Shown in pieces: positions 34,516 to 45,844 of a stretch of 64,000 nucleotides of DNA (the stretch's first letter is position 1; each line of letters starts with the position of its first letter). A program made the translations under genes and the position numbers. The stretch covers positions 259,634 through 323,633 of the forward strand of contig NW_006763149.1 of assembly GCF_000264905.1 (NCBI RefSeq). Reading direction: 5' to 3'. This DNA comes from Stereum hirsutum FP-91666 SS1 (taxonomy: Eukaryota > Basidiomycota > Agaricomycetes > Russulales > Stereaceae). Under the pieces are notes generated by a model. It saw nothing but the letters and a program-made list of their open reading frames with translations. It was not told where the DNA came from and ran no database searches.

Positions 34516-34690
34516 TGTGTGTAGTGGGTGACTTTCCGTAGAGGGTTTGTGCACGTTCTAGAGGCCTAGAACACAGAAAAGAGGCTCAGATCGATTTTTG
34601 ATTGGCTGAGAGCCTCGTATTTGTGCTTCTGTGCGTCAAGAAACACTCCTAGACTGCTACGGAAAGTCACCCAGTGTGCACCGATGTGCA
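34516..34690. mobile_element. Short inverted-repeat (foldback/MITE-like) element
   Basis: The outer arms tgggtgactttccgtag (34525-34541) and its exact reverse complement (34657-34673) are 17 bp each, separated by 115 bp. Flanking bases extend the pairing imperfectly (ggtgtgtgtag versus ggtgcacac). Inner arms cacagaa/ttctgtg and gaggctcag/ctgagagcctc pair as well, so almost the whole 150-170 bp can fold as one hairpin. No coding capacity is seen. This fits a nonautonomous foldback element, though a target-site duplication is not clear. Confidence 0.6.
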
Positions 34691-35064
34691 GACATGCATG
34701 AACACAGAACAGCGCGGAGAAGTTGCTGAGGTCGATCGATTCTTCGTTGTTGCCGATACCCGCCGTCTTCATAACTTAGGACGATAGATAATAAGAAGAT
34801 AAGAAGGAAGGATGCTTGGTTTTGCGACGGTGTTTAGTTCTGTATAATACGAATGAGGCAATTCTTGGCGGAGAACGATGTCCATGTTACGGGAAGCGAG
34901 CAAAAAAAATACAACGACAAAACAGATAACAATACAACAATGCCACAATACAACAATACAACATTGCTACAAATGTCCCAATCCTCCCAATCCTCCCGAG
35001 CTTCCCACACCCTCAGGCCTCAATGCTCATCCCCGCAACTCCTAACGCGACTTGAATCACGAAC
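34691..35064. other. Intergenic, no gene seen
   Basis: About 370 bp with an A-rich run of acaatacaacaatacaac simple repeats around 34930-34970. It probably holds the 3' untranslated region of the minus-strand gene that follows. Confidence 0.5.
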
Positions 35065-35790
35065 TCACGAAGCAAAAACCCCCCACTCCCTCGTCATCAT
35101 CCACACAAGCACCAACTGCCCCATCAGCGCCAGCACGAACACACATAGAATAGCGAGGACGAGACGGGGGGCTTGGGCGTGGGGCAGACGGAGATGGAGA
35201 CGGAGACGGAGGCCGAGTTGGAGGGGGATGGTGTCGAACCAGGTGTCGTAGGCGTGGCCGGAGTCGTAGTATGGGGTGTCGTAAGCGGTCGAGGCGGAGG
35301 AGGAGGAGGAAGAGGAGGAGGAGGAAGGGGGGGAGAGGGGGTAGGACCGGGAGTGGCGTTTCGAGTGGTGTTTGGAGTGAGAGAGGGAGAGAAGGGCGTG
35401 TTTGTGTTCGCGGAGGTTGTGCGCGGAGAGTTTACGGAGTTCGAGGGAGAGGTCGATTCGTGGAAGACTCGGTTGAGCTTGTACCATGAGAGGGGAGAGA
35501 TAGGGCGATGAGAGGGGCTTGCGGGACGGGAAGGGGGTTATTGAGAATTCTGGTGTGACGTCAGGGTGTTCGGAGGATGATTGGGTTGGTTGAGGTTGTT
35601 CGGGGGATGGTTGCAATTGGGTGGGGTTCTCGAGGGACTTGGAGTCGGAGGCAGGATAGTGGTTGAAGATACCGATGAAAGTATCGAGGTAGGACGACTC
35701 TTTCAGACTCTGACGCGGGGCGAGATAGGCTTCGAGGCTGTTCATGAAGGTGGCATAGGGCGAGAGGAGGAGTGCTTGGCCTAGAGGCAT
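35065..35790 (-). CDS. Hypothetical tail-anchored membrane protein
   Basis: A single-exon frame of 241 codons from ATG at 35790. I do not recognise a family. Visible parts are an N-terminal helical stretch (LLLSPYATFMNSLEAYLAPRQ), a polar Pro/Ser/Gln-rich middle, a His/Lys/Ser region (HSKHHSKRHSR), a poly-Ser run and a Tyr/Asp patch (AYDTPYYDSGHAYDTWFD). A final hydrophobic segment (VLAILCVFVLALMGQLVLVW) sits next to a short tail ending GVFAS. This layout suggests one C-terminal membrane anchor with the bulk of the protein in the cytosol. Codon use is GC-rich like its neighbours, and the long frame with a terminal membrane helix supports a real gene. Confidence 0.6.
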   Translation of the reverse strand: MPLGQALLLSPYATFMNSLEAYLAPRQSLKESSYLDTFIGIFNHYPASDSKSLENPTQLQPSPEQPQPTQSSSEHPDVTPEFSITPFPSRKPLSSPYLSPLMVQAQPSLPRIDLSLELRKLSAHNLREHKHALLSLSHSKHHSKRHSRSYPLSPPSSSSSSSSSSASTAYDTPYYDSGHAYDTWFDTIPLQLGLRLRLHLRLPHAQAPRLVLAILCVFVLALMGQLVLVWMMTREWGVFAS

Positions 35791-36503
35791 CGCGGTCGTA
35801 GTCGTAGGATGAAATGCAGGATGGGCGAAGGAAGTTTGAGTTTGAGTTTGAAGGTAGTTTGGTGGGCTTGGAGTTAGTTTACCAGAGCTTATAAGAGATG
35901 GCCTAGAGGCGGAAGAGCGGAAGGGGTCATGTCGAACGCTAGGAGTCGTTTGGCGGGTAGGAGTGCGGATTCAGAGCAGGCTGTCTCAGAAAATATGCTT
36001 CAAATAATTGTTAGATAGGAGTCGTTCCCTTGCCGTCGACCAAGATCCCACGAAGGTCTAAGATATGAACGTTCCCCTTAGCCAAGAGAAATAATTTAGA
36101 AAGCAGCATGAATGCAGGAAAAGGCTGTGGGCAACAGCTGTGCGCATGACGATCCGAGAAGAGTAAAGCTGCGTATAGAACGCGTTTACGTAACGGCTGC
36201 ACGCTCCCTTCGCCTCAGCCTTATATTTCAGTAACCAGTTCCGTCATTCTTTCCCCGACCCGGTCCTCATACCCCCATGTTTGTTGCCTGCAAGACCTGA
36301 GCTTACTTATTATATTTCGTCGCAGGTAAAGCTTGAAGTCGCTCTCGACGACCAAAAATTGATAGCCGGGCTAACCGAATCGTGTGCTTGGTACTTAGCT
36401 TCCCCACACACATCCCGTCCCCGTCCCCATCCTTTTCTTACATACCTGTTCAGATTTCTCGCCGCATAGACATAGAACCAATCCATTATTTCCCAGCCAG
36501 TTC
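35791..36503. other. Divergent promoter region
   Basis: About 710 bp between the tail-anchored hypothetical and CCH1, transcribed away from each other. No gene is recognised. The 63-codon minus-strand frame 36011-36202 is not supported by any motif. Confidence 0.5.
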
Positions 36504-39500
36504 ATGGACATTCCCCGTCCACACTCGCCCAGCTCAAACTCATCCGGCATCGACATCTCCTCACACCCACACTCCCCCTCTCGCTCGGCTTCTCACTCCG
36601 CCATCCCCGTCGCAGGGCCCTCGTCGCCCTCCCTCACAACAACCACCGGAAACGACCTCCTCGGCTCTTTTCCGAGGCGAAGAACGAGCTGGGGAAAGCT
36701 CGTGGAGAACGGGCAGGACCCGCTTCAACGCGAATTATTCTCAGATTCAATGTCACACCAACCACAACCATCACGCCAACCATCACAACCACAACCACAC
36801 GCTCTCAATCTCAACTCAACTCACCAGCAGGACGACGACCCGTTCGGTTCTTACTCCCTCGATTATGTTCCCCCGACTCAGACGCAGAGTTCGTACGGAT
36901 ACGGACATGGATACGGATACGGACAACCGCCCTATTCGACACCAAGAGCAGGCGCGTCCTCAGCCGCGCTCATCCATCGCGATTCTACCACCTCCTCCTC
37001 CGATTACGACTCCATCCGCTCCCTACGAGACCGTGACGACGTTCGTCTCACAGCACATATGTCGCGTCAACCCACTGACGACTATGATTTTCCACCCTCT
37101 CCCTCCCCTCCTCTCGATTCTCCACCTTCGGACGACATGGTTGATTCCGAACGCGGTGGAGGACGCGGTGGAGGAGGTGGTGGCGGTGGAGGAGGGGGAG
37201 GGGGAAGTGGGGGTAGGGATGGCGGAGAAGGGATGCGAAGGCGGACGGTGAGGTATGATGGTATTGGTGGAGGTGGAGGAGGGGGCGGTGGGCGGACAGG
37301 CTCGACGTTCCGTAATGTTTCTCGCGGGTTACGTCGCGTTTCGCTTCGGGTGGTTAATTTAGCTGGGAAGGGGCTTGACGAACATGAACATACGAGGCTG
37401 AATGATCTCCCGGACGACGACGACGACATGACAGTCTCTGCCCTTCGAACTGGCTCTGCTCCTCGAAATGGCTCTGGGACTGGGGCTGGGACGGAGGCGG
37501 GCGGGGCGGGCGGGTTGAACAGAATGGGAACGGAGAAGGGTGGACAAGGACAGTTCTTGCCTGAGTATAGGAAGGATATGCCGCTCCGAGGGCGAACGAT
37601 GGGGTTTTTGGGACCGGAGAGTTCGGTGAGATTGGCGATGTATAGGTTTTTGGTGTATCCGTGAGTGCCGTCCTCTCCCTCACCCTCACCTACCCATTAC
37701 TTCCTCCGTCCGTTCCGTCCGTTCCCTTCTACCGGTCTCTCCGTACACACCCCTCCTCACTCCTCACTCCGTCCTCACACCCTCACCTCTTCACACACCA
37801 TTTACGAATAACCAAATCCCCGCACCCACAGATGGACCGAACCGACCATCCTGCTCCTAATCATCGTCAACGCCGTCGTCCTCACCATCCAAGGCTCACG
37901 CACCGTCGTGCGTGCTGACGAGGACGATGATCCGCCCGGTGTGAGGGGCTATTTTCATAGATGGGAGGATTGGGCGTTGTTTTTTCTTTTTGTTGTGTTT
38001 ACGTGAGTTCCGTGCCCTCTCGTTGTTTTTGCATGGTAGTCTGATGACGAAGTGTGGGCGCATGGTGAAATTGAAATGTGCGGTGGATGGGTGTGTTTAG
38101 ACTGGAAGCATTCGCAAGGATAGCGGTGACGGGGTTCATACTCGACCCCGAAGTCCCACTGTCTACACTGCTCATGAGTCCCTTCACTGCTTCCCCACCC
38201 ATATCTTCCGCACAACACCATACTACCACCACAACATCAACAACAATGGACCCCAACGACCCCACACATCCCCTTGCCCGGTCCACCTCTCTCACCCACA
38301 CTCACGGTCTCGACCGCAAACGCACAATAACCTCCCGTCTCCAGCGGTTCTACGACAACGTCGCGGCACCATTCGCGTTACGGACGGGGTCGTCGAGTTA
38401 TCCGGACGGTCAGCCCTCGATGGCGGTGTCGATGAGTGGTGGAATACCGGCTTCGAATTCGACGAGTACAACTACGAGTACGCCGACGTCGAGGAGGAAC
38501 AGGAACCGATCGGATACCGCGGCGTCCACCACCCCAATCATGGAAAAATCCCAATCCCAATCCCAATCCCTCGCCTCCTTACCCTCCCTACCCTCCCACC
38601 TCCGCACCGCCTCCCACCCACACCCGCACCACCACAACCTCCTCCGCTCAGACCACCCCGCCTCCTCCACCCCGCACAACCCAAACGCTCTCTCCCTCCC
38701 CTTCCGGTTCTCCGTCAAAGGATCCGTCGGGATCACGAGGCGGAATGTTCCGTATTTGAGACATTCGTGGAGTCGGATTGATGCGGTGGCGATACTGTGT
38801 TTTTGGGTTAGTTTTGCGTTGGCGGAGGGGGGGGTGGAGAGGGGGGGAGGGGGAGGACATGTGGGGATTTTTAGGGCGTTGAGTGTGTTGAGGACTGCGA
38901 GGCTTTTGACTGTTACTTCGGGGACTACGGTGCGTTCTTCTTTTTCTGCTTCTTTCTTTCTTTCTTGTTCACTCCCTTTCACTCCCTTTCACTTTCATTT
39001 CCATTTCCACTTTCACTGGGTTGGGAGTGTTGGTGAGATGGAGGGAAGGTGGAATGTGAATGTGAATGTTGATGGGCTTTTTGGCTGACTTGGTGCAAGA
39101 ATAGACGATCATGCGTTCGTTGAAGATCGCGAGGCCGCTGTTGACGAGCGTGGCGTATTTCGTGTTGTTCGCTATGGCGCTATTTTCGTACGTCTTGTTT
39201 CTTACTCGGACTCTCTCGATGAAGATGTATCGTTTGTTTGACTCTCTTTCTGCCTTTACTCTCCTCACGCCACATCACTACGCCACACAACACTACGCCA
39301 CACAACACACGCCAACCCTCGCTCTCTTCATTCTTCACACACACACACACACACAGAATAATCGGCGTCCAATCCTTCTCCGGCTCCTTCCGTCGTTCCT
39401 GCTTCCTGGAAGCAACCCTCGGCGTCCCCGAGACCGACCTCAGCCAATCCTGCGGTGGCTACATCGACCCGGCTTCGCTGAACGTCACGGGATACGTGCA

Positions 39501-42500
39501 GTTGGACGGAGGGATACATGAGACGAGTAAGGGGTATATATGTCCGTTGGGGCAGACTTGTCGGGTGCGTTTTTGATACCTTCACCCTCGGTTTTCATTC
39601 GAGAGAGAGTCTGTTTTGATTTGAGAGAGAGGGGGGAGAAGGAGAAGTTGGCTGACGAGGGTCCCGTGGACAGGAAGTCAGCACGAATCCGTATTCGGAC
39701 GTGGAGAGCTTCGATACGATATATAATTCGGCGTTGCAGGTCTTCATCGTCTCGTCTGCGAATGGGGTGAGTCCTCGCCGCACTCTCTCTACACTGTCAC
39801 CTAAACTTATATCTTCTTCTGCTTTTTTCTTTCTTTCTTTCTTCGGTGTCCTTGCGGCGATGGTGATGGTGTCCTTGCGGCAATGGTGGTGGTGTCCTTG
39901 TGGTGGTGGTGGTGGTGGTGGTAGTGGTCCCCGCTGATGTACAGCATGATCGACGCCGAGTTCTTCATGTCCTGCTTCTTCTTCATCGTCTGCATCGTCG
40001 TCCTCAATTTTTGGTTGATCAATCTGTTCGTCGCTGTGATCACGAATACGTTCTCTGCTATTCGGGAGGAGACGCATAAGTCTGCGTTTGGTGCTGCTCC
40101 GTGAGTGCTCTACCCCTTTGATTGGCACACTGTTTTTGGTTTCTAATCGTGCAACCGTAGCCTCCAAATCACGGACGAACAAGGCGACGCCTGGGTCGCC
40201 TCCGAATCGCGACACAAACCGAACCGAATCCGCGACCTCTACGAACACATCCGCTGGTGCTGGGTCGCCCTCGCCCTCTTCTCCCTCGTCCTCCAAGCGA
40301 CAAAAGAAGTCGACATCAACTCGACCCACCAGGACATCCTCACCACGGGCGAGCTCGGGCTCACCATCGCCTTCGACGTCGAGATCCTTATCCGCGTGGC
40401 CGCGCATTTCCCGGACTGGCGCGCGTTTTTTGCCAAGGGGCAGAATTGGCTCGATCTCGTGCTCGCGGTGGGGAGCAGTGTGATTCAGATTCCGGTGGTG
40501 AGGGATTCGGAGGTGTATCCGTGGTTGACGATCTTTCAGTTGATGAGGTTTTATCGGGTGATATTGGAGATACCGAGGATGAAGCCTTTGCTGGTGCGTT
40601 TCTTTCTTGTTGTCTATTCGTGTGGGCTCACTGCTGAGAGCCTCCTGTGTGCGTGTGTGGATAGCTCTCCGTGTTCGGAAACATGTACGGTCTCGCAAAC
40701 ATGACGCTCTTCCTCCTCCTCGTGAACTTCATCGCCGCCCTCGCCGCGCTGCAGCTCCTCCAGGGCGACCTCACCGCGGACGATAACATGAACTTCGGAC
40801 AGATCTACACCTCCTTCCTCGCCATGTATCAGATCTTCTCGTCGGAGAACTGGACGACGGTGTTGTATGATTCGGCGGACGCGGAGTCGGGGCTGGGACA
40901 GACGGCGATCGTGTGTTTGTTCTTCTCTGCTTGGTTTTTCTTCGCGAATTGTAAGTATTGCCCCCATTCCATCCTTTTCTCATTTTCTTTGGACGTTTGA
41001 CAACGACGCTCAATCTCAATGGAACCATAGTCATCATGCTGCAGATGTTCATCGCCGTCATCAACGAGAACTTCAACGTCGCCGAAGAATCGAAACGAGG
41101 TCGCCAGGCGGACGATTACTGGGCGGCGCACCAGCCGCAGAAAGTTAAGGCGACCTGGGTCCGCAAGCTCAATCCCTATCGGTGGTTCAGTCCCTCGCCC
41201 AAAGCGATCGTCGTGGAGAATCTGCCGTCGAACTTGGTGTTGCCGATGCAGAAGGCGTTGGTGCAAGATTATGGGCTGCCGGGGATGGAGAGGAGGACTA
41301 GCGTGAGTTTTTTGTTGTTGTTCATTCTATCGCTAAGGAGTGAGAATTGATTGGGCATCATTAGAGACGCAAGGTGGACGGCAAGAAGAGTGGTTCGGGG
41401 CACGTCGCGAGCAAGTCTTTGAGCGTGCTGCAGCAGCTGTTCATTGGAGATACGAAATCGAACGATATGCCGCTCGCTAATCTGAAGACTACGAAGCGGG
41501 AGTCGGTCAATACCCAGAATCCGAACGACGACGAGATTGAACGGCAGTTGTGAGTTCTTGGACTTCTCTGTTGCTCGTCGACTTGTTCTCGCTGACACAA
41601 ACGCCAGGGAGCTGCTCGCCTCGTTCGGTAACGATGTCGCTGCTGCAGAGGAGATGAACGACGCGCTTCATGAGCGCAGGGCCCAAAAGGCGGATTTCAT
41701 CCGGGACCATCCATCTTACGACAAGACGTTCTGGGTGTTCTCGCAGAAGAACGCTTTCCGTCGCTGGTGCCAGTCCATCGTCCGACCCGCAGACGGCGAA
41801 CGAATATTTGGACGACCGACATCCGCCACGGCACACACCATCTTCCAGTTCATCCTCCTCCTGACCGTCATCGGTGGCATCGTCGTCGAGAGCATCGCGA
41901 CTCCGATCTTTCGCCGCAATTTCTACAACTTATACGGGCACAAAGCCGGTTCATGGTTCGATCTCTCAGAGGCCGTGTTTGGGCTCATGCTCGTCGTCGA
42001 GTTCGTCATCAAGGTCATCGCCGACGGCTTCCTCTTCACCCCGAACGCGTACGTCCGCAGTATCTGGAACGTGCTCGATTTCGTGATCATGGCAGGCATA
42101 GTGGTCAACGTCACGACGGGCCTCATCTTCATCGGCGGACTGAGTCGGTTCACGCGGGCGTTGAAGGCGCTCCGTGCTTTGAGGCTCATCACGCTCGTGG
42201 AGAAGATGCGGACGACATTCGAGTCGCTCATTCTTTCGGGCGCGTCTCGTATCTTCGATGCAGCCATGTTGGCCATACTCTATATGATCCCTTACGCCGT
42301 CTGGGGACTCAATATCTTCGCTGGCCTCATGAACGAATGCAACGACTCAAACAGCACCGGCATCTCGGATTGTATCTACGAGTACGAGAACAACGTCGTT
42401 GGCGGAGACGACAACCCGGCCTTTACGTTCCTCGTCCCCCGCGTCTGGGACAATCCCTCGCCGTCGACGACGTATTCGTTCGACTCGTTCCGGTCCTCGT

Positions 42501-45365
42501 TGCTGATTCTGTTCGAGATCGTGTCGTTGGAAGGATGGATCGACGTCATGAATATCGCGACGAGTATTACTGGGTCAGGATTGCAGCCGCAGACGAACAA
42601 CGCGCAGTTTTATTCGATCTTTTTCTTGATCTATAACTTGCTCGGTGCGGTCGTTATTCTCACGCTTTTCGTCAGGTATGTTTTTCCCCTTCGTTACCGC
42701 CATTTCATCAATGTCTGATACCATATATTTTGTTTTTGTCTGTAGTATCATCATCGGGAACTTTAGTTCGAAGACGGGTTCCGCGTTCCTCACACAGCCT
42801 CAGCGCGAGTGGATTGACTTGCAGAAGCTGATCAATCGGCAGAGACCGTCGAAGCGACCGAAGATGAGGCCGGACGGGTTCCTCAGGGCTTGGTGTTTTG
42901 ATCGAGCCGTTCATAAGCACGGATGGTGGTCTCGAGGGATGACGACTATTTTTATAGCTCATTTCATTGCACTCATGTAAGACTTTTCGGTCGGTTTTTG
43001 CCCGTGGGCTTGTGCTGAATGTTCTTTCCAGGACGACGACTTTTAGCGTGAATACTCTTGGATCCCGAATTCGGAGTATGTCTATCCCAATGGCTTTATC
43101 GTTATCTACGCTAATATTCTACATGACAGCCTACATCTTCCTCTTCATCACGGGAACGTACACGTTGGACGTGTTGGTCCGCCTCTCCGGTTTGGGCTGG
43201 AAAAGCTATCGTGCGAATGGCTGGAACATATTCGACATGCTCGTCGCTCCCGGCAGTCTCTTCACTACTCTGTTGAGTCTCTTTGGCAATGAAGGCTATG
43301 CGCTCGATCAACTCCAGAAGTTGTTCATCGTCTGCGTGGCGTTCAAGCTTGTGCAGCGCATGAATAACCTCAATAAGCTCTTCAAGACTGCAGTGTCAGT
43401 ACTCGCCTCGTCCTGGCTTCTGCAATGCGCTCGCTGACACCCTTTTTTCTTGTCTCCTTTGTAGCGCGAGTCTACCTGTCATTCTGAGTCTGTTGTCCCT
43501 GTGGATCATCCTCTTCATATTCTTCGCGATTTTGATGGTTGAGATCTTCAGTCTCACGAAGTGGGGCTCGGGCGAGACCTGGAACCAGAATTACTCGAGC
43601 ATGGGCACGGCCCTCGTCATGCTGGCCTTCATGACTTCCGGGTATGTTCTTCATCGCCTTTCGGCTTCAAAAAATCGGAGCTCATGCATCTCACAGAGAG
43701 GGCTGGAACCAGTACATGCACGATTAGTACGTTTATCTGCGTTTTTCACGCTCAAGAGTCTGCATGCTCATGTATCGCTATCAGTGCTGTCGAATATCCT
43801 CGTTGCACGAATTCGCCGGACGGTGACTCGGACTGCGGCAGTGTGGGTTGGGCTTTCACGCTGTTCATCGCTTGGAACTTGCTGAGCATGGTGAGCGTTT
43901 TTTCAAATACATCTCAAGAGACATAGACTGAAGAGTCGGCCACACAGTACATTTTCGTGAACATGTTTACTGGTAAGCTATGGCCATTTGTCTTTTATTG
44001 CGCATATTCTAATGACCGGCAAACAGGTGTGGTCGTCGAGAATTTCTCGTACGTGTTCCAGATAACCGGTGGTTCCAAAGCCGTCACGCGAGAGGAGATG
44101 CGGGCATTCAAGAAGGTTTGGGCCGAGTTCGCGAACAAGCGAACAGGATACCTAGAACGCAGTAATTTCGTACCATTCTTCGGCGTGAGCACTTTATACC
44201 CACTTGTCTCTTATACATTCTCAACGCTGACCTCGCCCATCATCGCATTAGAAATTGAGCGGTATTTTCGAGGTGCGGATATACCCTAGAGAACACAGTA
44301 TTCCTCAAATCATGCGGGCAAGCGCCGACACCGGTGACACTTCCTATGGTTACGGCGAGTCCAAAATCGTCGGCGAGGTGGACTTGGTCAAGCTAGACAA
44401 CGCGTTGAGCAAGGTCGACTACGGCGCGGTTCGAAGGCGTCGACATGTTTACAGTCGCCTGTATCACGAGGCCAGCATGTGTCGGAATAGCAAGGGCATG
44501 TCCTTCCACGATATGCTCGTGCTTCTCGCCCACCACAAGTTGATCGTCGACAAGGATGCCTTGATGTGAGATCCTTAGTTTCTTCCTGATTGTTATAGTG
44601 ATCTGACACATACTCTTGCAGACTGAAGGACCTGGTCGTCCGGACGGAGACGAACAAACTGGTCACGGATCTCGTGAACCTCGACCGCGTGCGCTCTCTG
44701 CTGATGACGTTGACCTACCGTCGACGATACCTGGCCCGTCGCGAGCAAGCTCGCCAGGCCAAAATGGAGCAGGGTGAGCAAGGGATCTTTCACCTCCCCC
44801 TCGCGTACTTCGTTCTCACCGATATCGTTGATTCTCAGATATCCCCGCGATCGTGGTTGACGACCCTCCATTAACCCCATCACATCGGAGCTCACGAGAC
44901 ATCTCTTCCGCACTTCATGTCTTCAGCGATTCCGACTCTCCCAGTCCCTCACCGTGTATGCGCTCGAGCGATGTCTTTGACTCTTCTTTCGCTGCGTCAA
45001 ATACCCCCGGCTCCCCTGCTCTGCATAGAAGTCGACGGACGAGCGACCTCAGCATGTTGTCCACCGACCTTAGTGGATACCGATATACGTGCGTTACATA
45101 TACTAAAGAACTTTTGAATTTACAGCGGAGATTGACCAAGCCTTTTTTTTTATCAGCCGAGACTTATCACCGTCTCGAGACCCGTCGTTGCTTATCGACG
45201 ACGAAAACACGCAGGATGTCTTTGCTGCTATGCAGAATTCATCCTGGGGTGGTACGTCTCTTTCTTTATTTATCAATTCGGAAGCTTGCTCATTCCATAA
45301 TGTTCCATCTGTCCCTAGATATGATGTTGGAAGCGGAGGAGGAGGAGGAGGAGCACCACCGATAG
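36504..45365 (+). CDS. CCH1: Cch1-like voltage-gated high-affinity calcium channel
   Basis: Pore-forming subunit of the fungal plasma-membrane high-affinity calcium uptake system, normally partnered by Mid1. It has four homologous six-helix repeats. The start at 36504 begins [18 protein letters not shown] polar N-tail of about 380 residues includes a poly-Gly run. Repeat I starts at [25 protein letters not shown]. Pore-loop residues read as Asn in SSANGWSPLMY (39761, W after a 158-nt intron), Glu in [10 protein letters not shown] (40845), Glu in [10 protein letters not shown] (42530) and Glu in [10 protein letters not shown] (43698). A voltage-sensor helix in repeat III is [20 protein letters not shown]. 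After repeat IV come [10 protein letters not shown], an EF-hand-like [18 protein letters not shown], a helical IQ-like region ([14 protein letters not shown]) and a Ser-rich tail ending in poly-Glu, [12 protein letters not shown] at 45363-45365. Total is roughly 2,100-2,200 residues over more than twenty exons. Exon borders were partly assigned by eye. Confidence 0.93.
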
Positions 45366-45844
45366 TTTTTTCTTTATTTCTGTTTCATTCGACTTCCGTT
45401 AGGTTTTCCAGGTGTTTATTTCGTTCATTCTTTCGTCTTCGTTCGCCTCCGCCTTTTCGCCTACTACTGCTCATTCGGACACTATCGGGACGCTCAGTCG
45501 ATCGTAATTATCTCCTTTACTCCTCTATGTTGCTTAGAACGCACTCTCTGTACTACGCTCATTAATTGTTGTCATACGATGCCGCTCCCTGGAGAACACT
45601 ACTACACTCTGGATTATACGCACCACGATATCTTTTTGACTGCGTGGTATCTAACGCTGGGGCCACTCTTTCCCCGATAGTTAGAGTCAGTCTCGGTACG
45701 CCTTGACAGGAATTGGGCTCCTTGATAGACCTCGTCGTCGAAACTCGAACGGACGACGACGGCAGTTCTTGAATCATAAGTCTAGCGCAGATGTCGATTT
45801 AGAATGGCCCATATTTTGCACCCCTCTACTGCAGACTGGTTATG
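45366..45844. other. Intergenic, no gene seen
   Basis: About 480 bp between the end of CCH1 and the inverted GH16 duplication. It is pyrimidine-rich at the left. No gene is supported. Confidence 0.5.

Noticed and set aside
34853..35784. Plus-strand open frames opposite the tail-anchored hypothetical
   Set aside because: They are Gly/Arg/Glu-rich shadows of the Ser/Pro-rich minus-strand gene, which has the better start, composition and membrane anchor.
36382..37251. 289-codon plus-strand open frame overlapping the start of CCH1
   Set aside because: His/Pro/Thr-rich out-of-frame reading of the CCH1 N-terminal exon with no domain.
39595..40698. 367-codon minus-strand open frame inside CCH1
   Set aside because: It runs across several well-supported CCH1 exons and introns and has no recognisable family. 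It is an antisense shadow.
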